Shown in pieces: positions 7,887-15,976 of a DNA stretch of 64,000 nt. Source of the DNA: Pseudomonas tensinigenes (lineage in GTDB: Bacteria > Pseudomonadota > Gammaproteobacteria > Pseudomonadales > Pseudomonadaceae). The first letter of the stretch is position 1. Every line of letters starts with the position of its first letter. The DNA lies in assembly GCF_014268445.2 (NCBI RefSeq), contig NZ_CP077089.1:4023501-4087500 (forward strand), read 5' to 3'. The notes beneath the pieces were generated by a model that worked only from the letters and a program-made list of their open reading frames with translations, had not been told where the DNA came from and did not search any database. Made by a program: the position numbers and the translations under genes.

Positions 7887-8564
7887 ATGAAAATCCTGAT
7901 GGTTTTGACTTCCCACGATCAACTCGGCAACACCGGCAAGAAAACCGGCTTCTGGCTGGAAGAGTTCGCCGCGCCCTACTACGCCTTCAAGGACGCCGGC
8001 GCCGACGTCACGCTTGTCTCGCCGGCCGGTGGCCAGCCGCCGCTGGACCCGAAAAGCGATGAGCCCGACGCGCAGACCGCCGAGACCGATCGCTTCCGTC
8101 AGGACCCGGCGGCACAACAGGCACTGGCCAACACCGGCCGCCTGGCCGACGTCAGCGCTGATGATTTCGATGCGGTGTTTTACCCGGGCGGCCACGGCCC
8201 ACTGTGGGACCTGGCCGAAGACAAACAGTCGATCGCGTTGATCGAAGCGTTTGACCGCGCTAACAAGCCACACGGCTTTGTCTGCCATGCACCAGGTGTG
8301 TTGCGTCATGTCCTCACCGCTGACGGCAAACCGCTGGTGCAGCACCGCCAGGTCACCGGTTTCACCAATGCCGAAGAAGAGGCCGTTGGCCTGACGGACG
8401 TGGTGCCGTTCCTGATCGAGGACGAGTTCCAGCGCCTCGGCGGTCATTACTCGAAAGTCGCTGACTGGCAGGTTCATGTGGTCGCCGATGGGCAACTGGT
8501 CACTGGCCAGAACCCTGCCAGCTCCGCCGCCGTCGCGAAAAAACTGCTGGAGATGCTGGGCTAA
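7887..8564 (+). CDS. DJ-1/PfpI family protein (type 1 glutamine amidotransferase-like, glyoxalase III/deglycase candidate)
   Basis: A 225-aa DJ-1/PfpI-superfamily protein. The nucleophile elbow is GFVCHAPGVL with Cys133, and the supporting acidic residue lies in TGFWLEEFAAPYYAF near residue 26. PGGHGPLWDL is the loop typical of HchA/Hsp31-like and yeast Hsp31-like members, which convert methylglyoxal to lactate without glutathione or repair glycated groups. The ATG at 7887 follows AAGG. A NemR box upstream and nemA downstream place it in an electrophile-stress regulon, so a role in aldehyde detoxification is likely; the precise activity is inferred. A terminator hairpin follows at 8585. Confidence 0.88.
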   Translation: MKILMVLTSHDQLGNTGKKTGFWLEEFAAPYYAFKDAGADVTLVSPAGGQPPLDPKSDEPDAQTAETDRFRQDPAAQQALANTGRLADVSADDFDAVFYPGGHGPLWDLAEDKQSIALIEAFDRANKPHGFVCHAPGVLRHVLTADGKPLVQHRQVTGFTNAEEEAVGLTDVVPFLIEDEFQRLGGHYSKVADWQVHVVADGQLVTGQNPASSAAVAKKLLEMLG

Positions 8565-8584
8565 ACCCTCGCGTCCAACCTTCC

Positions 8585-8619
8585 TAACGCCGGGTGCGTC
8601 TTGCCCGGCGTTATTTTTT
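8585..8619 (+). terminator. Rho-independent terminator after the DJ-1 gene
   Basis: A 10-bp perfect stem (TAACGCCGGG / CCCGGCGTTA) with a 9-base loop is followed by a run of T. It separates the DJ-1 gene from nemA, so nemA needs its own promoter, which agrees with the NemR box just downstream. Confidence 0.88.
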
Positions 8620-8629
8620 ACCCATTCAA

Positions 8630-8644
8630 TAGACGACTGGTCTA
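8630..8644. promoter_or_regulatory. NemR operator 3 (nemA promoter)
   Basis: TAGACGACTGGTCTA, identical to the box at 7770. It lies between the terminator and nemA, 22 bp before the nemA ATG. It therefore covers the start of transcription or the very short leader. Confidence 0.82.
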
Positions 8645-8666
8645 ATAAATCACCAAAAGGTCACCC

Positions 8667-9791
8667 ATGAACAACAGCCGTTTCTTCACCCCGGCCAAAC
8701 TCGGCCATCACACCCTGAAAAACCGCATCGTCCTGCCGCCACTCACCCGCCAGCGCAGCACCCAACCGGGCAACGTCGCCAATGAACTGATGGCCGAGTA
8801 TTACCAACAGCGCGCCGGCGCCGGTTTGCTGGTCACCGAAGGCACGCAGATCGAACCCCGAGGTCAGGGTTACGCGTGGACGCCGGGCATTCATACGCCT
8901 GAACAAATCGCCGGTTGGCGCAAAGTCACCGAGGCGGTACATGCCGTGGACGGGGTGATTTTCGCGCAGTTGTGGCACGTCGGCCGTGTCTCCCACACCG
9001 CGCTGCAACCCGACGGCGCAGCGCCGGTTTCGGCCTCCGCCGTGGCTACAGATCGGGTCAGCGTGTTTATCGAAACCGCCCCCGGCGCCGGTGAACTGGT
9101 GCCTCCGTCGGCACCTCGAGCGCTGAGCACCGATGAAGTTCAGGAACTGGTGCAGCTATATATCCAAGCCGCACGCAACGCGATGGACGCCGGTTTCGAC
9201 GGCATCGAATTGCATTGCGCCAACGGTTATCTGGTGAACCAGTTCATCTCAGCCCACAGCAACCTGCGCGGCGATCAGTACGGTGGCTCGCTGCACAACC
9301 GCCTGCGCTTTCTCAAGGAAGTGGTCGCCGGCGTCGCCGAGTGCATCGGCAAGGAAAAAGTCGGCGTGCGCTTCGCCCCACTGTTTACCACCACCGATGA
9401 AGCGCGCACTTACCTGGGCATGGTCGAAGAGGATCCGCACACCACTTACATCGAAGCGATCAAAGTGCTGCAGGACGTGGGCATCGCCTATCTGTCGATC
9501 GCCGAAGCCGACTGGGACAACGCCCCGGCGATGCCCCTCTCGTTCCGTCAGGCGGTACGCGACTCCTTCAGCGGTGCGATCATTTATGCCGGGCGTTACA
9601 CCGCAGAATCCGGGGCGCAACTGCTCGATTCCGGGCTGGCAGACTTGGTCGCTTTTGGCCGCCCGTTCATGGCCAACCCCGATCTGCCTGCACGTATCGC
9701 CAATGACTGGCCGTTGAATGCGTTGAACCCGGCGACGGTGTATGGCGGCACCGCCGAGGGCTATGTGGATTACCCCCTTTATCCCGGCTGA
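8667..9791 (+). CDS. nemA: N-ethylmaleimide reductase NemA, old yellow enzyme family
   Basis: A 374-aa FMN-dependent ene-reductase that reduces activated C=C bonds (N-ethylmaleimide, enones, quinones) and often nitro compounds with NAD(P)H. It is a TIM barrel: FFTPAKLGHHTLKNRIVLPP at the N-terminus, MAEYYQQRAGAGLLVTEGTQ, AQLWHVGRVSH, the substrate-binding FDGIELHCANGYLVNQF (the His and Asn pair of the active site), and YGGSLHNRLRF. Length and order of motifs match E. coli NemA. AAAAGG precedes the ATG. A NemR box in its own promoter indicates induction by electrophiles through loss of NemR binding. A weak hairpin downstream (9812-9836) may end transcription. Confidence 0.93.
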   Translation: MNNSRFFTPAKLGHHTLKNRIVLPPLTRQRSTQPGNVANELMAEYYQQRAGAGLLVTEGTQIEPRGQGYAWTPGIHTPEQIAGWRKVTEAVHAVDGVIFAQLWHVGRVSHTALQPDGAAPVSASAVATDRVSVFIETAPGAGELVPPSAPRALSTDEVQELVQLYIQAARNAMDAGFDGIELHCANGYLVNQFISAHSNLRGDQYGGSLHNRLRFLKEVVAGVAECIGKEKVGVRFAPLFTTTDEARTYLGMVEEDPHTTYIEAIKVLQDVGIAYLSIAEADWDNAPAMPLSFRQAVRDSFSGAIIYAGRYTAESGAQLLDSGLADLVAFGRPFMANPDLPARIANDWPLNALNPATVYGGTAEGYVDYPLYPG

Positions 9792-9811
9792 GCCTTTAAG
9801 GCAACGTAAAG

Positions 9812-9836
9812 CGCTCCCGTAACAGCAGGAGCGTTT
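9812..9836 (+). terminator. Possible terminator after nemA
   Basis: CGCTCC...GGAGCG pair as a 6-bp stem with a 10-base loop followed by TTTAT. It is short, and its T-run is brief. Confidence 0.5.
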
Positions 9837-9855
9837 ATCCGAGTCGGAGTGCAAG

Positions 9856-9953
9856 CCCTTGTGGGAGCGAGCCTGCTCGCGAAAGCGGCGGGTCAGTCAC
9901 GCACACTGTTGAATGTGACGACGCCTTCGCGAGCAGGCTCGCTCCCACAGGGG
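9856..9953. repeat. REPIN (two REP sequences in inverted orientation)
   Basis: Two oppositely oriented copies of the REP palindrome GAGCGAGCCTGCTCGC, inside GTGGGAGCGAGCCTGCTCG on the left and its reverse complement on the right, with about 35 bp between them. The same element recurs at 57365-57461. REPINs are non-autonomous elements mobilised by RAYT transposases; no RAYT gene is in this window. Confidence 0.92.
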
Positions 9954-9987
9954 GGGATGTGAATATTCACCGCACAAAAACCTATAC

Positions 9988-10003
9988 ACAGACTACAATC
10001 TGT
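9988..10003. promoter_or_regulatory. Short inverted repeat before the photolyase gene
   Basis: ACAGA-CTACAA-TCTGT is a perfect 5-bp inverted repeat 70 bp before the photolyase ATG, the only palindrome seen in this promoter region. A light- or stress-responsive regulator could bind here, but nothing in the sequence names it. Confidence 0.3.
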
Positions 10004-10072
10004 ACAACTATCTGGACTTAGCACTTAAACGTCCACTCGGCAGCCTGCTGCTCTTTACGCTGAATCCGTGAA

Positions 10073-11611
10073 ATGAACAAAACCCATCGGCTGTGCCTCG
10101 TTCTGGGTGACCAGTTATCGTTTGATCTGGCTTCATTGGCAGGTCTGGATCGCGAACAGGACCGTGTGCTGCTGGTCGAGGTCATGGAAGAAGCCAGCCA
10201 TGTTGCTCATCACCCACAGAAGATCGCCCTGATCTTCAGCGCCATGCGTCACTTCGCTCAAGCACTGAAAGACCAAGGCTTCCGCGTGCATTACGTGACC
10301 CTCGACGACCCGCACAACAGCGGCTCGGTGCCCGGCGAGTTAAAGCGCTGGCAGGCGCTGCTGCAAGCCAAGGAGGTGCACCTGACCGAATGCGGCGACT
10401 GGCGTCTGGAGCAATCACTGAAGGATTGTGGCTTGCCGATCCACTGGCATGCCGATAACCGTTTCCTCTGCAGCCGCGACGAATTCCGCGCGTGGGCCGC
10501 TGGCAAAAAGCAGTTGCGCATGGAGTTCTTCTACCGCGAGATGCGCCGCAAAAGTCGCCTGCTGCTCAACGGTGACGGCACGCCGGTCGGCGGCGCGTGG
10601 AACTTTGACGCCGACAATCGCAAAGCCCTGCCCAAAACCGTCAAGGCGCCCTACCCGGCGGGTTTTACCAACGATGCAATCACCCTCGAAGTTCTCGCAC
10701 TGGTCAAGGAACGCTTCGCCAGTCACTACGGCAGCCTCGATGATTTCAACTATCCGGTGACGCATGCCGATGCCCAGGCATTGTGGGCGTACTTTCTCGA
10801 TTACGGCCTGGCCGGCTTCGGCGATTATCAGGACGCCATGGCCAGCAACGAACCGTTTCTGTTCCATGCCCGCATCAGCGCTGCACTGAACATTGGCTTG
10901 CTCGATCTGCGCCAACTCTGCAGTGACGTGGAGTCGGCCTATTGGTCCGGCAGCATCGCGCTGAATGCCGCCGAAGGCTTCATCCGCCAACTGATCGGCT
11001 GGCGCGAATATGTCCGGGGCGTTTACTGGCTGCACATGCCGGAGTACGCCGAGGGCAATGCCTTCGGTAACACGCGGCGCCTGCCAGAGTTTTACTGGAC
11101 CGGCGACACGCAAATGAAATGCATGCGCCAAGCCATCGGCCAAAGCCTCAAACACGCCTACGCCCATCACATACAGCGCCTGATGGTCACCGGCAATTTC
11201 GCCCTGCTCGCCGGCATCTCACCGAGCCAGATTTGTGAATGGTATCTGGCCATTTACATGGACGCTTTCGATTGGGTCGAACTGCCCAACACCCTCGGCA
11301 TGGTCATGCACGCCGACGGCGGTTACCTCGGTTCCAAGCCTTATTGCGCCAGCGGCCAGTACATCAACCGGATGTCCGACTACTGTCGCGACTGTGCGTA
11401 CTCGGTGCGTGAAACCACGGCCGACAACGCCTGCCCGTTCAACGCGTTGTACTGGCATTTCCTGATGCGCCACGGCGACCTTCTGCGCGGCAATCAGCGC
11501 ATGGGCATGATGTACAAAAACCTTGATCGCATGCCGTTGGAAAAACAGCAGGCTTTGTGGCAACGCGGGCAGAGTCTGCTCGACAGACTGGATCGCGGCG
11601 AATCGCTATGA
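10073..11611 (+). CDS. Iron-sulfur bacterial (6-4) photolyase/cryptochrome (PhrB/FeS-BCP family)
   Basis: A 512-aa flavoprotein that repairs UV (6-4) photoproducts with blue light. The N-terminus LCLVLGDQLSFDLASLAG and RMEFFYREMRRKSRLL mark the iron-sulfur bacterial cryptochrome/photolyase clade, which carries FAD, a lumazine antenna and a 4Fe-4S cluster. Cysteines at 350, 438, 441 and 454 fall at exactly the positions known as cluster ligands in Agrobacterium PhrB (NKCMRQ-like, DYCRDC and NACPF contexts). No good ribosome-binding site is seen before the ATG at 10073. The stop codon overlaps the ATG of a 29-codon frame. It is preceded by a REPIN and a small inverted repeat. Confidence 0.92.
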   Translation: MNKTHRLCLVLGDQLSFDLASLAGLDREQDRVLLVEVMEEASHVAHHPQKIALIFSAMRHFAQALKDQGFRVHYVTLDDPHNSGSVPGELKRWQALLQAKEVHLTECGDWRLEQSLKDCGLPIHWHADNRFLCSRDEFRAWAAGKKQLRMEFFYREMRRKSRLLLNGDGTPVGGAWNFDADNRKALPKTVKAPYPAGFTNDAITLEVLALVKERFASHYGSLDDFNYPVTHADAQALWAYFLDYGLAGFGDYQDAMASNEPFLFHARISAALNIGLLDLRQLCSDVESAYWSGSIALNAAEGFIRQLIGWREYVRGVYWLHMPEYAEGNAFGNTRRLPEFYWTGDTQMKCMRQAIGQSLKHAYAHHIQRLMVTGNFALLAGISPSQICEWYLAIYMDAFDWVELPNTLGMVMHADGGYLGSKPYCASGQYINRMSDYCRDCAYSVRETTADNACPFNALYWHFLMRHGDLLRGNQRMGMMYKNLDRMPLEKQQALWQRGQSLLDRLDRGESL

Positions 11612-11697
11612 AAACGCGTGTGCCTTTGGCCCGTGTGCAACTTAAACATGGCGCCCCGGGTCAATGGCTGACAAAGCTTGTGAGGCCGATGACTTGA
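11608..11697 (+). CDS. Possible 29-aa small protein coupled to the photolyase
   Basis: An ATG at 11608 overlaps the photolyase stop (ATGA) and opens a 29-codon frame, MKTRVPLARVQLKHGAPGQW..., ending at TGA 11695-11697. The peptide is basic and resembles no family I recognise; in particular it lacks the cysteines of the DUF2256 proteins often found next to such photolyases. The overlap suggests translational coupling, but a chance frame cannot be excluded. Confidence 0.2.
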   Translation: MKTRVPLARVQLKHGAPGQWLTKLVRPMT

Positions 11698-11739
11698 GAC
11701 ACGCCAATTGAACGCAAGCCAACCATCAACGCATGAAGG

Positions 11740-14202
11740 GTGAACATCCTGAAACAGCTTACTCGCGAGGAGCTTGAGTCTGAGGTCACGCGCCTGCGTC
11801 TGGCCGTCAAGGCGACCTGCGACGCCGTCTGGGACTGGGATCTGAAAACCAATCAGGTCATCTGGAACGACTCGCTGCAACAGGCGTATGGCTACGCGTC
11901 AGCAGCCATCGAGCCGACCTGTGACTGGCGATTTGCGCAGATTCACACGCAGGATCGCGCGCGCGTGACAACCTCGATTCGCTCGGCCATTGACGGCTCT
12001 GGCACGACCTGGAGCGCTGAGTACCGCTTCCTCTGCCACGATGGTTCATACGCCGAAGTGCTGGATCGCGGACATTTGATCCGCAATGCCGATGGCAAAG
12101 CCGAACGCATGATCGGTGCGATGCTCGACCTGACCCGTTCGCGCAGCGCCGAGACGGCATTGCGCCAGAGTGAAGAGCGCTTCAGCACCATTCTGGAAAC
12201 CATCGAAGCGGCGTTCGCCATCGTCAAAGTCAAATTCGACGCCGACGACCAACCCATCGACTATTTCTTTGTCGAGGCCAACCCGGCGTTCGAGCGTCAG
12301 GCCGGGGTCAACCTGCGGGGCAAGTGGGTCACCGAGTTTGCGCCCAACCTGGAGAAATTCTGGTTCGAGACCTACGGCCATGTGGCCAAGACCGGCGAAC
12401 CGGCCAACTTCGAGAACTACGCCAATACCTTCGAACGTTGGTTCGATGTGCGCGCCGTGCGTGTCGGCGACCCGGCCGATCGGCAGATTGCGATCTTCTT
12501 CAGCGATGTCACCGAGCGCCGCGACGCGCAAGAACGCTTGCGCATCAGCGAGGCGGTCGCCCGGGAAAACGTTGAGCGGGTACAACTGGCCCTTGCCGCT
12601 GGCGCCATTATCGGTACCTGGCACTGGCACTTGCCCAGCGATCGCTTCAGCGTCGATGAGGCCTTCGCGCGGGTGTTCGACCTCGACCCGGCCTGGGGTC
12701 TCGACGGTCTGAGTCTGGAGCAAGTGGTGATGACCGTTCACCCGGACGACAGGGAAGGACTCACCACCGCGATCAACGAAGTCATTGCCCGTGGAGGTGC
12801 CTATTCGCACCAATACCGAGTGCGCGGCGCGGATGGCCAATACACCTGGATTGAAGCGAACGGCCGCGTCGAGTGCGCCGAAGACGGCACGCCTTTGCGC
12901 TTTCCCGGCGTGCTCATCGATGTCGAAGACCGGCGCAATGTCGAAGCCGAGCGCGACCGGGTCACCGCCGCGTTAAAGGCGCTCAACGACACACTGGAAC
13001 AACGGGTCTCGGCGCGAACCGCAGAACTGATGCAGGCCGAAGAGAAGTTGCGCCAATCGCAGAAAATGGAAGCGGTCGGGCAACTCACCGGCGGTCTGGC
13101 CCATGACTTCAACAACCTGCTGGCAGGCATTTGCGCCTCCCTTGAACTGATGGAGAAACGCATCGGCCAAGGCCGTCTGAACGACATCGACAAATACATG
13201 CTGATCGCCCAGGACGCCGCCAAACGCGCCACCGCCCTGACCCACCGCCTGCTCGCCTTCTCCCGGCGCCAGACCCTCGATCCACGGCCAACTGAAGTCA
13301 ATGCACTGATTGCCGGCATGAGCGAACTGATCCAGCGCACCGTCGGCCCGAGCATTCGCCTGAAGACGGTCGTCGCCGCCGATCTGTGGCCGGCGCTGGT
13401 CGATGCCAGCCAACTGGAAAACGCCCTGCTCAACCTGTGCATCAACGCCCGCGATGCGATGCCCGATGGCGGCAGCATCACCGTCGAAACCGCCAACCGA
13501 ACCCTGGATGCTGAATCAGCGCGCGTACGGGAAATGCCCGAAGGGCAATACCTGTGCTTGTCGGTCGCCGACACCGGTACCGGTATGAGTGCGGAAGTGA
13601 TCGCCAAGGCCTTCGACCCTTTTTTCACCACCAAACCGCTGGGCCAGGGCACGGGCCTTGGGCTGTCGATGATCTACGGTTTCACCAAGCAATCCGGCGG
13701 GCAGGTGCGGGTGCAATCGACCGTGGGTCAAGGCACCATCATCTGCATTTACCTGCCGCGCTACCTCGGCGAAACGCAGCGCAATCAGGATGACACGCAA
13801 AGCTCAGCGACGCCTCATGCCAAGGCCGGTGAGACCATCCTGATTGTCGACGACGAACCCACCGTCCGCATGCTGCTCAAGGACGTGCTGAGCGACCTCG
13901 GCTACGACTTGCTCGAAGCGGGCGACAGCGTTGAAGGATTGGAAGTGTTGCGTTCCAGCGCGCACATTGATCTGCTCATCACCGATGTCGGCTTGCCGGG
14001 CGGCATGAACGGCCGGCAAATGGCTGATGCGGGCAGGCAAATCAGGCCGAAACTGAAGACTTTGTTCATTACCGGGTACGCGGAAAACTCGGTGATCGGT
14101 AACGGTCAACTCGGCCCGGGCATGCAGGTGCTGACCAAACCCTTTGCTGTCGACACGTTGGTGTCACGCGTCAGTGGCCTGCTGTCCACCGAAGTCGAGT
14201 AA
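11740..14202 (+). CDS. Hybrid sensor histidine kinase with three PAS domains and a receiver
   Basis: An 820-aa signalling protein without evident membrane segments, hence probably cytoplasmic. PAS1 is at about 15-140 (CDAVWDWDLKTNQVIWND), PAS2 about 150-265 (AAFAIVKVKFDADDQPIDYF) and PAS3 about 285-405 (GTWHWHLPSDRFSVDEAFAR). A helical linker follows, then a HisKA domain with H-box GGLAHDFNNLLAG (His455), an ATPase with INARDAMPDGG and GQGTGLGLSMIYGF, and a receiver at about 700-815 with IVDDEP and phospho-acceptor Asp749 in ITDVGLPGG. The start is taken as GTG 11740; GAAGG is very close to it, so the true start is uncertain. The PAS ligand is unknown. Its 3' end overlaps the convergent diguanylate cyclase gene by 39 bp. 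Confidence 0.9.
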   Translation: MNILKQLTREELESEVTRLRLAVKATCDAVWDWDLKTNQVIWNDSLQQAYGYASAAIEPTCDWRFAQIHTQDRARVTTSIRSAIDGSGTTWSAEYRFLCHDGSYAEVLDRGHLIRNADGKAERMIGAMLDLTRSRSAETALRQSEERFSTILETIEAAFAIVKVKFDADDQPIDYFFVEANPAFERQAGVNLRGKWVTEFAPNLEKFWFETYGHVAKTGEPANFENYANTFERWFDVRAVRVGDPADRQIAIFFSDVTERRDAQERLRISEAVARENVERVQLALAAGAIIGTWHWHLPSDRFSVDEAFARVFDLDPAWGLDGLSLEQVVMTVHPDDREGLTTAINEVIARGGAYSHQYRVRGADGQYTWIEANGRVECAEDGTPLRFPGVLIDVEDRRNVEAERDRVTAALKALNDTLEQRVSARTAELMQAEEKLRQSQKMEAVGQLTGGLAHDFNNLLAGICASLELMEKRIGQGRLNDIDKYMLIAQDAAKRATALTHRLLAFSRRQTLDPRPTEVNALIAGMSELIQRTVGPSIRLKTVVAADLWPALVDASQLENALLNLCINARDAMPDGGSITVETANRTLDAESARVREMPEGQYLCLSVADTGTGMSAEVIAKAFDPFFTTKPLGQGTGLGLSMIYGFTKQSGGQVRVQSTVGQGTIICIYLPRYLGETQRNQDDTQSSATPHAKAGETILIVDDEPTVRMLLKDVLSDLGYDLLEAGDSVEGLEVLRSSAHIDLLITDVGLPGGMNGRQMADAGRQIRPKLKTLFITGYAENSVIGNGQLGPGMQVLTKPFAVDTLVSRVSGLLSTEVE

Positions 14203-15711
14203 GGCTTGCTCGCGAGACACCATGAAGCGGTTGCGCCCGGCCAACTTCGCTTGATACAGCGCCTGATCGGCTGACTCGATCAAACCGTGCACCGGGTCCA
14301 GGTGCGACCCGCGCGCGGCGGCGATGCCAATGCTCAGGCTCACGCGGGCCACCGGGCTTGTCGGGTGGGCAATGTTGGCTTTCTGCAAGCGCTCGATAAT
14401 CAACTGCGCTACCACGGCGGCACCGTCGATGTCGGTGGCGGGCATGATCACCGCGAACTCTTCACCGCCGTAGCGCGCGACCAGGTCTGACGGTCGCCGC
14501 ACACATTCATCCAGCACCCTGGCGACAGCTTGCAGACAAGCGTCGCCGGCAACGTGCCCGAGCGCATCATTGAACAGTTTGAAATAGTCGATATCGATCA
14601 TCAGCAAGGCCAGCGATGAGCCGTCGCGCTGTGCCCGCCGCGCCTCTGTGGCCAGGGTCTGGTCGAAGCAGCGCCGATTCGCCAGACCGGTCAGCGCATC
14701 CTTCATGGCCAACAACTCCAACTGTCGGTTCGAGCCGAGCAACTGCTGCTGAGCGATGCGCAGTTCGCCTTCAACCTGGGTCCGGCGACGGATATCGAGG
14801 ATCAAGAACCAGCCAATCAGACCGGTGAGCCCCAACAACCCCGCCACCACCACCGCCGACAACAGCGCTTCCGTTCGCCACGCCGTGAGCGCTTCACGCT
14901 TGCCGATGGCGACCGTGGTGATCAGCGGCAACTTCTCGCTTTTGCGGAAGGCGTAGAGGCGTTCGACGCCATCCAGGCTGGAGGTATACGACGCGGTACC
15001 GACCGATTGATCGACCAGGTACTTGGCGTAAATCGGCGACTTGGAAAAGTTGCGGCCCATGTCCTGCTCGCGGAACGGATAGCGAACCAGCAACGTGCCG
15101 TCGGTATACGACAAACCGATGGCACCTTCCTGCCCGACATCGAGTTTGCCGAACAGGCGCAGGAAGTTTTCCACGCCCAAGGTCACGGCCACCACCCCGG
15201 CGAACTCGCCACGATCATCGTTGAAACGGCGGCTGACGGTGATCACCCACTCCTGATTGGAGCGGCTACGGATGGGTGGCCCGATAAAAGGTTCGCGGCT
15301 CGGGTCGTCACGATGATGAATGAAGTAGACCCGATCACTGCTGTTGGCCCCCGCCGGGATCGGTCGATTGGACGACATCAGCCAATGACCCTGACGGTCA
15401 TAGATGGTGATACCGCTCATTTGTGGCATCAACGGCTGCTGGCGGTTGATCAGCGCACCCAAGCGCTGGATCTGCGCGGGGCCACTGCCTTCGGTTTCCA
15501 GGCGTTCGACCAGCCCGAGCAACAGCAGCGAACTTTGCCGGACAATGCCCTCGGAATAGGTCTCGAGTGCCTGGGTCAGGTTCAACCCGTGCACGTTGAC
15601 TTCCTCCAGCGCGCGATCGCGCGAGGACAGCACTTTCCAAATGGTCAGCGACGCCAGAGAGCAGCCGATGACCAGCAGCAAGAGGATGACGAGGTGGGTA
15701 TCACGCTTCAC
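14164..15711 (-). CDS. Membrane diguanylate cyclase with periplasmic sensor (dCache-GGDEF)
   Basis: A 515-aa enzyme making cyclic di-GMP from two GTP. A transmembrane helix at about 7-27 and a second at about 285-305 (AVVVAGLLGLTGLIGWFLIL) enclose a periplasmic Cache-like sensor domain. The cytoplasmic GGDEF domain (about 345-505) has the active-site motif ARYGGEEFAV, with a product-inhibition I-site RPSD exactly five residues upstream, so feedback control is expected. The start is GTG at 15711 with AGG seven bases upstream. Its 3' end overlaps that of the hybrid kinase. Architecture and length match the second cyclase at 19366-20952. The ligand is unknown. Confidence 0.92.
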   Translation of the reverse strand: MKRDTHLVILLLLVIGCSLASLTIWKVLSSRDRALEEVNVHGLNLTQALETYSEGIVRQSSLLLLGLVERLETEGSGPAQIQRLGALINRQQPLMPQMSGITIYDRQGHWLMSSNRPIPAGANSSDRVYFIHHRDDPSREPFIGPPIRSRSNQEWVITVSRRFNDDRGEFAGVVAVTLGVENFLRLFGKLDVGQEGAIGLSYTDGTLLVRYPFREQDMGRNFSKSPIYAKYLVDQSVGTASYTSSLDGVERLYAFRKSEKLPLITTVAIGKREALTAWRTEALLSAVVVAGLLGLTGLIGWFLILDIRRRTQVEGELRIAQQQLLGSNRQLELLAMKDALTGLANRRCFDQTLATEARRAQRDGSSLALLMIDIDYFKLFNDALGHVAGDACLQAVARVLDECVRRPSDLVARYGGEEFAVIMPATDIDGAAVVAQLIIERLQKANIAHPTSPVARVSLSIGIAAARGSHLDPVHGLIESADQALYQAKLAGRNRFMVSREQALLDFGGQQATDA

Positions 15712-15976
15712 GAAAGTACCTAATGGAAAGTCCGGTTTCCCGTTCCGGCTGTTACTGATTCAAGGCAATAACAGCGGTCGTATGTCCTCGACCGGCGCAA
15801 GGATACAAGCAGCGCGTCGAACGTGCAGCAACCGTATGACGGAACGTCGTTTTCAGCCCTTTGGCGTTGTTTCGCAACGACACGGCGGCGGCCTGCAACT
15901 TATATTCACGGGCGCAGGTCATTAGGCTTGCTGAGGTTGAATCCATCCGCAAACCTCAAATATTGAAGACACTGCC

